A DNA stretch of 64,000 nucleotides from Isoetes taiwanensis. Lineage: Eukaryota > Streptophyta > Lycopodiopsida > Isoetales > Isoetaceae. The stretch spans positions 62,001 through 126,000 of the forward strand of contig JAJEKV010000026.1 in the NCBI GenBank assembly GCA_021234155.1, given 5' to 3'. Both the position numbers and the translations under genes were made by a program. The notes under the pieces were generated by a model. That model ran no database searches. It was not told the DNA's origin and was given only the letters and a program-made list of their open reading frames with translations. Shown here piece after piece: positions 54,221 through 64,000 of this stretch (position 1 is the stretch's first letter; every line of letters starts with the position of its first letter).

Positions 54221-54526
54221 AATTCTAGAATTGGGTTAATAGTTCTTATCCTTGGAATCATCCTGATAAATTGGCTAAGAATTAGATAGGAAAGAGAAAG
54301 GGCAAAAGCAACTTGAAGTAAAGAAGAAGACGCCCTTGTAAAGTTGCCAGGGTTGCCTCCTAGATTCTCATTGAAGGATTTAGAAAAAGCTACAAATATA
54401 TTCTCTAAGAAGTTTGGATTAGGAGGATTTGGTACAATATATGAAGGAACACTTTTAGATGGGAAGCTAATGGTAGTTAAAAGGCTAGAATGTTTCAAAG
54501 AGCTATTTATTTGTTTTCTACCCTAA
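54221..54526 (+). pseudogene. Receptor-like protein kinase fragment (transmembrane segment to N-lobe)
   Basis: In one frame with two stops: a transmembrane-like run (GLIVLILGIILINWL, about 54230-54275), a basic juxtamembrane stretch (RERERAKAT), then [31 protein letters not shown] (glycine-rich loop) and [11 protein letters not shown] (catalytic Lys of the VAIK position). This is the wording of plant G-type-lectin/S-domain-like receptor kinases that sense extracellular cues. The rest of the kinase, with HRD and DFG, and the ectodomain are absent, so it is a single-exon remnant. Confidence 0.75.
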
Positions 54527-54530
54527 AAGC

Positions 54531-57500
54531 ACATTGTTTAATTAAAATGGAGACCATCATAATTACACTCCTATATATCTTTTTAAATAGTCCCATTTCC
54601 TATGCATTGCCTAGCATATATAATGCAAAATTAAAAACCTAAATTGTAAGGGTTTCTAGGGAAAATTGTAATTCCATCATGGACTATAATCAAGTTAATC
54701 GTAAGCATTTTGCATTGTGTACGTATCCTTGAGCATTAGGGGCAATCTTTAAACCCCAAATACGACCTTTATTATTGTAATGACTAATTATAGTAGCATA
54801 AAGAACATGCTATAAATATTTGGTTTGTGTCCTAGATATTAAATTCCTATACAATGTAATCAAAAGTGTTGGTTGCTGTATTTCGGCAGCACGACGACCT
54901 CTCTTCCGCATAGCAAGATAAGAAATTCAAGGTTGGATTTAAAGAGCTTTGGCCAAATGCTCCTCCCATACCTTCACAAGTTGTCATGAAATTTTGAGCT
55001 CTTTTTTCTACTTGCAGGGTTTATGGTGCCTTTGACGTACGTGCTGTGTGCTGAAGTTATTGTACAATGATTTGAAGCAAGTGAACAAGTTTGCTTGAAG
55101 GTATGCAAAGGGAAGTTAGTAAGTTTCTAAAAGCGATTAGGCTGCATTTCAATTTGTTCATTTTGTGGATCATGGTTCAACTACATTTCGATTTACATGT
55201 TTTGCTCATGATTTAGGGCTTCTAAGCATCAAGGCCTTGCAGGAGCTTACTTGTGTTGCTTCTTTTTTTTGGTATATTTCCTCGCATAATTTTCTTTGGC
55301 AATGCCCCATCTTATAGTAAACTCCATAAAATTCAACAATCTATACATTTGCAAGGTGTAAATAAAGCTGGAATGAAGTAAGAGATGGGTAGGACTGTTT
55401 GAAACAATGCTTAAAGCAAGGAAGCAATGGTAGTTGTATTGGCTTCAATTCTTTGTAAAAATTCGTTCCTAATTTTGTAGTGTAATCTAGCAAATGTTTA
55501 GCTTTGACTAATGTTTAGCTTTAATAAACTAGTTACACATGCAATTCCCATAGGTCCATGTGGATCGATGAAAGTTCTGAATTGAGGCACTAGTCTCGAC
55601 CTTTACGGAGGTAGAACATTAATCTTTGCCTCATCTTAAAATTCTCACCAAACTGGCACGTTCGTGATAGACCGCTTGCAGTAATTAATAATGGCTTAAT
55701 CTATTTTAGATATTTGTGAAAAAACTTCGGTCAATATTTCTCATATTGAAAACCCATGATGTCTTGGAAACCTAAAAAGAATCTAGTCAAATACTCGAAC
55801 ACTTTTTGAAAAAACCACGGCGACTTGGAAATTTAAAAGAATCTAGTCAAATATTGGAAGGGAAACTTTCGAGAGTAGGGAGTTTGGAAGAAACTGTCTG
55901 GCAAGGCGTCAGGAAGTCTCCTTGCGAGCAAAGTTTCCCTCCATAATTTGATTCACCTGAAGATTACTTGATCTAGCATTTAGATAAAGAAAAAGTAATC
56001 AGATGAAGAAATCAGATGAACCTGATGAAGAAATGTGCATCTCCAGCTCCAAGAATAAGTTTCCAACCCTTTGATCAGAAGCCATATGCTTCTAAATAGC
56101 CAGAAAGCTTGCCATAGCCAAAAAGATCAAAAGCCAGAGCTTGTTGTTGCAAAAAGCTTGCCAAAAATCTCGAACACTAATTCAAAAAGCTAGAAGTCAA
56201 AAAGCTTCCATAACCAGAAAGCCCGAACCCCTAATCAGATGTTGGTCCTGGCAAAGCCATGGCCGACTTCATTTGTGTCAAAAAGAATTCTGTGGCAAAA
56301 GAATTTCTTTGAAGTAAATAGAGGATTGGTGGTACCTCAACCCACCAGTTCCACCAAGAATGAGATCCTGAGGTTACCTAAAGAACAAATTGACTAAAAA
56401 CTGTTCGGGTGATGTAGATTCTGATGAGAAACAATTACACTTCATGGATTTTAACCTCAGTATTTTCACAATTGTTATGCAAACAAGAAGACAATTCTTG
56501 TACATCTATGGCAAGCCTCGTTGACTTACTTGTTAGAGAAATGAACTACCAATATTCTCATCAAACTATTGCAATTAAACATGTTTGATTGCCAATTTTG
56601 ACATTGTTGATTAATCTTCAAGAATCTTAATAAGTTATATTGATTCTCTAGGAATCTAGATTCTTGGGAGGAATCTTGGACAATGTCTGAAACCATCAAT
56701 TTTTTAAGCAGCATAAAAGAATTCTGCATAATGCATAATGTTGAAAAATGTGAGACAAGCTAATGAAATATCGAGGGAGTCTTCGTTGTATAGCTAATGG
56801 AACTTTTTAGTCGAGTATCTTGGATAATAGATCCTAAGAGAAAACTGATACTATTTCTATTGTTCCCTCTATAAACACCACCTTTCAGAAATGTTACACA
56901 ATTTTGCCACATTTCTCCACGTCTAAATAACAATAAAATTGTGTTGAGATGATTTAACTTCATATGCAAGGCCTTGTTTTTAAAGATCCCATCAATTGGA
57001 TCGAACAAATGTAGGAACATGATGGTGCCAGCTCATAGGAGGGTGCATCCACCTCATGCGGCATGCATTGGGTGCGCACCCATCTCAATGTCATCGGATC
57101 AAAGGGTAGCTAACCCCGTGATAGGAATTCTAAGAGCACCACCTAGGAAGGTTTAGAGCAAGGACAAGAAAATCACGCTTGCAAGCTATATTAATTGAGG
57201 CAAAAAGGAGTTGCAGAGTTTGATCATCCAAGGGAAGGACATGATTCTGTAAAAGAGGATGGATCACACAAGAGAGAGCATGGGAGCTTCGACAGGACAC
57301 TCAGAACCTCAACTTAAGGGTTCTTGTCTTTATACTAACAACAACAAACAAAGCGCTTACATGGTCAAAGAAGTGATCTTGGTTGTTAAATTATTCTGCA
57401 TGTACATTTATTGGGGGTCCTTATCTTGCAATATAAGAAATTGGACTTCGAATTTATCACACCCTAGGGGGTTATTGGGTAAGGAATTAACATAACTGTT

Positions 57501-57710
57501 GACCTTAGGATAGAATAGTAAATTAGACCTTAGAAAGAAATAATAATATGGAAATTATAATTGTAAATGTCAATTTCCTAGGTAGCGAGCGGTGGAGCAA
57601 AGAAGTAGGGATTATCTCTAAAGATAGGGAAGATATTTCAATAGAGAATATCATAAGATATTGATCCTAGAATAGAGAAGATATTCTAGCTATCTTGGAC
57701 CCTTAAATTG
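54531..57710. other. Long non-coding stretch, no gene recognised
   Basis: Low-complexity phrases recur: AATCTAGTCAAATA at about 55791 and 55840, GATGAAGAAA at about 56003-56030, and AAAAAGCTTGCC at about 56154. The frames 56526-56729 and 56760-57020 (reverse) lack motifs. Confidence 0.5.
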
Positions 57711-57711
57711 G

Positions 57712-58475
57712 AAATATATTTTTTTTTCTTTGAAGGACGACAATCTATTATCAAGAAAAATCAAGATACATACAAGGGATGCATGACATGGGACTCTGCC
57801 GCCTTTTTTCCAATTGACTCTTTGCCATGACTCTTTTGCGCACAAAAGATTAGGACCATCATCCATAACAACCTCAGAAACATGAGAGGAAGAAGTATCA
57901 ACATGGAGAGAAGAGTGAACTACATGCGGATGATGGCGCTAAAGGCGATTAATCGCCGGACACGGAATTAGAGCATCTTCCATGGATGAGGAGTGCAACA
58001 CAACTAGTGAAGGTTGATCATGAATAGATGAGGAAGTAACAACGAGAGCTTGAGCCTGAGAAGAAGGTTGAACAGATGCCTGAGACGCACGAGTGCCTCG
58101 ACGAAAGCTAGCAAAAGCCTCCTTGTCAGGAAACAGACGGGCTAATTCTGGACCATTCAGAAGCTTAAGATCTAACTTCTTATACCAAGGCCCACTTTTT
58201 ACAACTATACAATCTGGTAAAGCTGAGTCCACTGGCATTGAGACACAAATCCTCGGACCGTTCATGATGGAATGTGAGATATGAACCCCAAGTCCAGTTG
58301 CAATTGCAACTAGAAATTGTTGGGCCATTAGATCAAGAGGAAGATTAGGTATCGAGAACCAGCAATGCATCTTTAATCGCTGAACCATATCACGGTGTAA
58401 AACGGGGAGTAATATCTTGATACATCATATACTCCCCACCAAGTGGATCACACTGACCCCGAATTTTGGTCCACA
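57712..58475 (-). mobile_element. ORF1-only LINE derivative (HAL1-like)
   Basis: The plus-strand T-run at 57718-57730 followed by TTTGAAGGACGACAATCTAT is the complement of the same 3' tail seen in the LINE at 7281-7817 (T-run, GAAGGACG, then TTATTGACAAGAACAAAGG-like), so they share a lineage. Upstream on the reverse strand is not ORF2 but ORF1 text (58388-57939, and on to 57790 in another frame: SWQRVNWKKGGRVP). The element therefore joins ORF1 directly to the 3' UTR. No target duplication was identified. Confidence 0.7.
57939..58388 (-). CDS. LINE ORF1 (DUF4283-like gag protein) fragment
   Basis: Open frame of 149 codons: LKMHCWFSIPNLPLDLMAQQ, FLVAIATGLGVHISHSIMNG, PRICVSMPVDSALPDCIVV and WYKKLDLKLLNGPELARLFP, then a Ser/Gln/Ala-rich tail. 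The order (hydrophobic lead, GLG, then P-R-[IV]-C-V-x-[MV]) resembles the DUF4283 region of plant LINE ORF1 proteins, which bind element RNA. Coding text extends upstream to about 58475 (CDPLGGEYMMYQDITP) beyond one stop. The zinc knuckle expected after this region is not seen. Confidence 0.6.
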   Translation of the reverse strand: MVQRLKMHCWFSIPNLPLDLMAQQFLVAIATGLGVHISHSIMNGPRICVSMPVDSALPDCIVVKSGPWYKKLDLKLLNGPELARLFPDKEAFASFRRGTRASQASVQPSSQAQALVVTSSSIHDQPSLVVLHSSSMEDALIPCPAINRL

Positions 58476-61400
58476 GTTGTTTTTTTCTTGTACGGAAGTG
58501 TTGTTTTATGCCAAAAACAACACCAAAATGGCCCCAAAAGTCCACGTGGCCCGTTTATCCGGATTTGCACAAAAGGCGGTGTTTTTTGGCAAAAAATTCC
58601 ACCGTGGTTTTTCCGCACTTTTGTTTTTTGTCAAGCGTGTCCTTTTTTTTCGTTGTTTTTTTACAGAACTTTTTCGACGCGTGTGGTTTTCCTTGGTTTT
58701 TGTTGTTTTTAAGGAGTGACGTGTTGTTTGTCTTCCAAATAATACGTGTAGGTTTAAATATTAGTACTCGTGGAAAAGTGATAAAAGACCGTTCTTTTTC
58801 CCTTTTTTATGTGTGTGTTTTTTTTTTATCTACTTGTAGTTTTTAGCGAAACTATGAATTGTTTTGCTTCAGGTTTAGATATTACTACATGTGAAAAATA
58901 AAATTACAACATCAAAGTAAGATGGTTTTATAAAAATGTACATGTCATTTAACGAAATACCACATGTGTTACTTAAATCCAGCTACTGCTTTGAATGCTC
59001 CTAACTATTGTTTTTCTAAAGTAAGGACATATAGAAAAGCATGATTATAACACATAGAAAAATCTAAGTGTTGTTTCTAATGCATATTTTGACCAATTAA
59101 ATATCGACACGTGGCATATTTTTAAAATAAAAAAACTATTATTTTAACCAATCATATACTGACACGTGGCATACATTTAAACAAAAAAAACATGCCTTCT
59201 AAATTTAATTTAAAATATGAAAGCCTTTGGGAATCGAACCCAAACAAGAAAACAATGTAGCCACCGTATTCGTGAGGTTACTGTAGCACAGTTGTGGTAA
59301 TGGGCTTAGGGTAATGCAACCACCGACTTCTTTGTTTTTTGGGTTCCAAGAGCCCTGAAAATCCAATTTAAAAAGGAAGAATGAGAAATGCACGTGATAA
59401 AGAAAAGGGAAAAAAATAGATTTCGTTGCTTACTTAATTTCACGGCATCAATTGTCCCTGTAAATAATTTGAAACACAAAATGAGAAGTAAAACTATAAT
59501 CCGAAATTTAGAGAGGGTATTTTACCTCATCCATCAGTGTTTGCTTAAAAATATTTGGAAGAATCACATCAATATGAGGTCAATATTGAGGCCAGGAACA
59601 GGAGTTTCAGGAATCTGGCATAGCAGATGCATAGATAAAATAGATAAGGATTTATCAGGAGCTGAGGGGCAATGGCCATCTCCTACTGCTCCTCAGGTTG
59701 AAATTGATAGTGATGAGAAAGGCACAACATGCAAAAGGAAAAGGCGATTCACGAAATCTGAAAAAAAAAAGCTTACCTGATAATGACGAACAGAAGGGGG
59801 TTAGAGTAGTGATGGTTAGTGATATGAAATAACAAATTTTGAAGCGGCATCTGGAGATGCCAAACAAATGTGATTTTGAGCTGGATACATGGGCTATGTA
59901 AACTGTGACTTGAGCTGTCTATGATTTCCAAGCAGCCATCATATTGTTTCCTGTTTATGATTTCCAAGCAGCCATCAGAATCGAACTGTTCAATATCGCC
60001 CATATAAAACCAGTGCATCAAAAAGCAAGAAGTAAGAAGTGATCAAAAAGCCAGTAAGCACTACGACAAAGCTCAAAAATAATATAAAGCAATCTTATAT
60101 TTACCTGGATGCCATGCTCGAGACAATAAAACTCCCAGCAAGCTTTGCCGACCACCCATTTCTGTCTTTTGGCGAAGCTTCGTCTTCTAGCGATGTGATT
60201 TCAGGTAAAAAATAGATGCAAGGTTAATTTGGTTTGCTTCATTTTTGACAAATTGATAGGTTTTTTCTGTGCAGGGTCAGAAGGAATCGATTGATCAGAT
60301 CTAAAGGAGGAGATGAGGAAAACTACAAACACCAAGGGAGCTTTGGTTTGGGGAATCAAGGAATGCTGCCGGATTCGCCGCTGAGCTTGATCGTCGCCAT
60401 AGCTAAAGAAAGAATAACTTGGGAACACAACCATCGCCATAGCTCACAACCATCGCCATAGCTGCCGATCGCCATAGCCGTAGCACAAGGAAAGGGGCCA
60501 GGCGGGAAAGAAGGGAAAGAAACACAAGCTGGCCCCGACCAATAGGATGATACGACCTGGATCAAAATCCAGGCCGTTCATCTCGGCCCATCTCGGCCAT
60601 TGAATGGTTTTCACATTTATCAAATTATTAATTTGTTATATGGGTCCTAAATGTACACATAATTTTTTTGAGGAGGGCCATTGCAGGGGATAATGGTGAG
60701 GCCGTGCTTCCAGTTGAGGCAGAGGACCGTGAGCCCTTTGTGGTGGCACCATCGGAGCATTTTTCCATGCAATGGCCTGAGGCATATAAATTATGTTTTT
60801 TTTTTTTTTTTTTTTGACAAACATAAAAAGGGATAGGTGAAGTAACTTCAGTTGACCACTATGTTTTCGGTGGCAGTCGCCTCCGCTGGAACACTTGCTC
60901 CCATTGGCTCACTAATATTCCACAAAATTTAGTAAATATAGGTATAATGATCTATATAACCCGCCAAATTTCTAGCACTTGATATGCCGAAAACTTTATT
61001 GGGATACATCACTCCACAAGGGTTCACTATTTTATAGTCAAATCTGGGATCTCGGATAGTAAGCATCCCACAATCTGCAAATGTTGGCATGGAATATGAT
61101 GATGTGGCACTTCAACCGTTGACATGTCATGTCGAGAGTAAGCAAGACCAACTAGGCTCCAAAATGCCACGCGGACTCCAACCTTGCACTGCAAGTAACA
61201 CAAGCGCATGCCAAGGACCAGCCGTGAGCGGCTTTGCAAGTTCCATTAATAATGTAACCTTCCAGTCACCACTACATCCATTCTTCAGTCATACTCTACA
61301 ACGTTTCTGGGGTCTATACAAGTGATTTTCCTAGAAATCCTTTAACTACATATGACTAGCTTGACATCTCTAGTTTGGCATATGTAAATCGTACCAAGGT

Positions 61401-61870
61401 CACAAAAATCCCTTATGGATCTAATGTTCATATTGCAATCTTAGAAACCATCAATTTCCAAGTTGAAGTCCACCCCTTTCGCTTGCATAGTCATGACTTT
61501 TATGGGGTGATATGACAACGTTTGGGCAACATGTCAAGATATGAGGCATTTTTGCAAGAAATGGACAACATAAGAAATAGGACAACTTTTTAGGGTTTTT
61601 GTATAGGGATTTGGCAAGGACAAAACAAAGGAAAGTTTAAGAACTTAGAACAATTTTTTGTTACCTTTTGTTGACATGCGCATGATGATGTGGCATGCCA
61701 TTGGTGACATGTCATGCCAAGTAAGCAATGCCAACTTTTGACTAGGCCAAAAATAAAATAAAAATGTGCAACTCTGGTTTTCCATGGGTTGATGTGGCTG
61801 GTGACATGGCAAGATATGGGTGATGTGGACATGATGATGACCCTATGCACACTCTCGGGCGCGTTTGTCT
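58476..61870. other. No recognisable gene; T-rich tract, small repeats, poly(T)
   Basis: 58480-58830 is T/G-rich and open in three frames by composition. 59091-59190 has two imperfect copies of ACCAAT...GACACGTGGCATA. 60400-60480 repeats CATCGCCATAGC four times. A T-run at about 60799-60817 followed by GACAAACATAAAAAGGG looks like the tail of a reverse retroposon. Nothing else is assigned. Confidence 0.45.
59218..59300 (-). other. B-box-like sequence with T-arm (tRNA-derived remnant?)
   Basis: The reverse strand contains TTTGGGTTCGATTCCCAAAGG: a perfect T-arm hairpin and polymerase III B-box. No acceptor partner or proper A-box lies at tRNA spacing, so it is at most a SINE-like remnant. Confidence 0.3.
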
Positions 61871-61875
61871 CCACG

Positions 61876-62990
61876 TTGGCATGCGCGTCGACCTACAACA
61901 TGCCCGTGGGCTCTACATCGACCTTCAACATGCCACCTTGGAATGTTTGAGCCAACTAGGCGGGCATGTTGGAACCCATGTGGCATGTTTGGGCCACCTT
62001 GGCACGTTGGAGCCTAGGTGGCATGTTGGAGCCAACGTGGCATGTTTGAGACACCTTGGCATATTTGGGCCTAGGTGGCACGTTGGAGACTATGTGGCAT
62101 GTTGGAGCCTAGGTGGCATGTTGAGGACTATGTGGCATGTTGGAGACTAGGTGGCATGTTTTGACCACCTTGGCATGTTTTAGCCTAGGTGGCATGTTGG
62201 AGCCCACATGCATGTTTGAGCATGTTGGAACCTAGGTGGCATATTTGCCGCCTTGGCATGTTTTAGCCTAGGTGGCATGTTGGAGCCAACGTGGCATGTT
62301 TCAGCCACCTTGGCATGTCTCAGCCTAGGTGGCATGTTGGAGTCTAGGTGTCATGTTGGAGCCTAGGTGGCATGTTGGAGCCTAGGTGGCGTGTTTGAGC
62401 AATCTTGGGATGTTTGAGCCACCTTGACATGTTGGAGCCTAGGTGGCATGTTGGAGCCTAGGTGGCGTGTTTGAGCAATCTTGGGATGTTTGAGCCACCT
62501 TGACATGTTGGAGCCTAGGTGGCATGTTGGAGCCCACGTGGCATGTTTGAGCCACCTTGGCATGTTTGTGCCTAGGTGGCATGTTGGAGCCTAGGTGGCA
62601 CGTTGGAGACTATGTGGCATGTTGGAGCCTAGGTGGCCTTGGGATGTTTGAGCCTAGGTGGAGTGTTGGGGCCCGCGTGGCATGTTTGAGCCACCTTGGC
62701 ATGTTAGATGGCATGTTGGAACCCATGTGGCATATTGGAGCCACCTTGGCATGTTGGAGCCTAGGTGGCATGTTGGAGCCCACGTGGCATGTTTGAGCCA
62801 CCTTGGAATGTTTAAGGCTAGGTGGCATATTGGAGACTATGTGGAATGTTGGAGACTAGGTGGCATGTGTGTGAGCCTAGGTGGCATGTTTGAGCCACCT
62901 TGGCATGTTTGATCCTAGGTGGCATGTTGGAGCCGGTGGCATGTTTGAGCCACCTTGGCATGTTAGGTGGCATGTTGAAGCCCATGTGGC
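61876..62990. repeat. 19-bp minisatellite with higher-order units
   Basis: The basic unit is GCATGTTGGAGCCTAGGTG (19 bp) with variants (TTTGAGCCACCTTG, TTGGAGCCCACGTG, TTGGAGACTATGTG). A four-unit block of 76 bp (62370-62445) is repeated at once (62446-62521). Because 19 is not a multiple of 3, open frames arise on both strands with 19-residue periodicity; I do not consider them genes. Flanks at 61680-61850 and 62990-63130 resemble each other. Confidence 0.92.
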
Positions 62991-64000
62991 ACTCCAAGTG
63001 GTGACATGGCATGCCAAGAAAGCAAGGCCAAGTTTTGACTAGGCCAAAAATGAAAAGATGTCCATCTCTAGTCTTTTCATTGGGTGATGTTGGCAAATTT
63101 TGGATGACATGGCTAGATGGTGTTGACATGGACATGATGACTAGAACTTTATGCAAGAAATATGATAACCTTTGAAATTTTTGGTAGAGGAGTTTGGCAA
63201 GGAATAGAATAGAGGGATCGAAGAACTTAAAAGCCGTGACACACTTCCCCAACTTTCGAACCGGGCGGGACATGTGAACTCCTCCCGATGTCGCAATTAG
63301 AAGTCAAGAACACATTTTGTAGTAGCAAATTTTTTTAAATGATTCGGGATGCCAATAGATCAAAGTCTTATTTCGGTTGCCATGGCTCCGCATGCATGTT
63401 CGAAAAAGGTACACCAGGTCCCAAGTGCAACTGACCACGTTTTGGCCTCCATAACGTAAACCCTACAATAACCTGGCAAGGCACAGGGTGTGCGTTTTGG
63501 AGGCCATACCCTAGCCAGATTGGACCAGGATCTTGCACAATGTCATGAGGTAGTAAGAGGGCGTTGACGCCAGAAGACGGAGCCCTAAAACCTTCCAGAA
63601 GAAGTTCGTCCCAAAGGTCCTCTCTGGAGGGTCCTTGGCCACGGACGGGCAAAACTCCCACCCCGGAACTGTGATCTGACTCTGCCAACGGACTCGAAAC
63701 ATCGACATTACCCTGGTGACCAAGTTTCGTGGGCAGAAGACCACCCCTGCTCCCGGAAGCGCCAAAGTAGCTCCTGTCCAACACGTTCGTAGTGAATTGG
63801 CCTTAGCAGAGGGTGCAGAATACTGCCATGTAGAGGGTTCGTGTTTCTTTTGCTGCAAAAAATGACCGTGTAACTTGGTCCCTAGGGTAATTTCGCTGTT
63901 TCGGACGACATGGCGAAGTCAAATCTCCATTCCGGAGCCTTTGTACTACCCGAACGACAAAACACTTGGGTTTCTACACGGTCCACTGCAGGACACTTTG
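62991..64000. other. No recognisable gene
   Basis: 62991-63230 repeats, in diverged form, sequence seen at 61540-61850 (TTTTGACTAGGCCAAAAAT, GACATGATGA, TTTGGCAAGGA). 63370-63860 is GC-richer, with overlapping reverse frames but no motif I know. Confidence 0.45.

Noticed and set aside
58417-58846. Three overlapping forward frames of 89-126 codons
   Set aside because: The sequence is T/G-rich and open in all frames by composition; Phe/Leu/Val-rich text without any motif.
59218-59300. tRNA gene on the reverse strand
   Set aside because: A T-arm/B-box is present, but there is no acceptor partner, D-arm or anticodon arm at proper spacing.
61845-62912. Several open frames on both strands rich in GGMLEPRWHVG-like or LGSNMP-like text
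   Set aside because: They are produced by the 19-bp repeat in every frame and have 19-residue periodicity; no start context or domain.
61876-62990. Possible CRISPR-like array
   Set aside because: Units are head-to-tail without unique spacers, and the DNA is plant nuclear.

Overview
This is nuclear DNA of a land plant, almost certainly from a large, repeat-rich genome. A fern or another non-flowering vascular plant is my guess, but nothing in the window proves it. The evidence for a plant is chromodomain Ty3/gypsy and Ty1/copia retrotransposons, L1-type LINEs with an RNase-H-like/zf-RVT tail, Helitron ends, and fragments of plant nuclear genes (a receptor-like kinase, a CHL1/DDX11-type helicase, and a thylakoid FNR-anchor-type Ser/Pro motif). 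I see no intact host gene, rRNA gene, convincing tRNA gene or CRISPR array. Nearly every coding stretch belongs to a mobile element or a decayed gene copy.

Layout. 0-2.3 kb: the 3' end of a Ty1/copia element with its LTR. 2.3-5.1 kb: a reverse-strand L1-type LINE. 7.3-7.8 kb: a short 5'-truncated LINE with a target-site duplication. 8.4-10.9 kb: a GC-rich LINE of a different lineage. 13.1-18.0 kb: a forward chromovirus-type Ty3/gypsy pol plus LTR. 18.2-21.6 kb: a reverse Ty3/gypsy (gag, protease, RT, RNase H). 21.8-27.2 kb: directly 5' of that gag on the same strand, a decayed long reading frame containing a full histone H3 fold, split by a 3.4-kb terminal-inverted-repeat transposon that itself carries spliced host-gene exons. 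27.2-32.0 kb: two direct copies of a ~2-kb segment. 33.5-34.7 kb: exons of a TPR-protein gene fragment. 35.8-37.2 kb: Helitron ends and a reverse LTR related to the one at 17 kb. 37.3-42.2 kb: a reverse copia element, apparently split by ~2.8 kb of other DNA. 42.4-46 kb: Helitron ends, fold-backs and small tandem repeats. 47.2-49.0 kb: a CHL1/DDX11 helicase pseudogene.

The most unusual locus is 49.35-53.1 kb. A 2,008-bp element (49361-51368) is flanked by a 13-bp direct repeat, has a hairpin at each end, and encodes a Rep-like protein with an HUH motif and a YxxK-type tyrosine motif but no visible helicase domain, plus a second unknown ORF. A second, 3'-truncated copy lies head-to-head with it. 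This fits a Replitron-like HUH transposon. 54.2-54.5 kb is a receptor-kinase fragment, 57.7-58.5 kb an ORF1-only LINE derivative, and 61.9-63.0 kb a 19-bp minisatellite with higher-order structure.

The genes do not form a pathway. The window is a nest of insertions whose order can partly be read: the TIR transposon entered the H3-fold frame, a Helitron end abuts an LTR, and foreign DNA appears to split a copia element.
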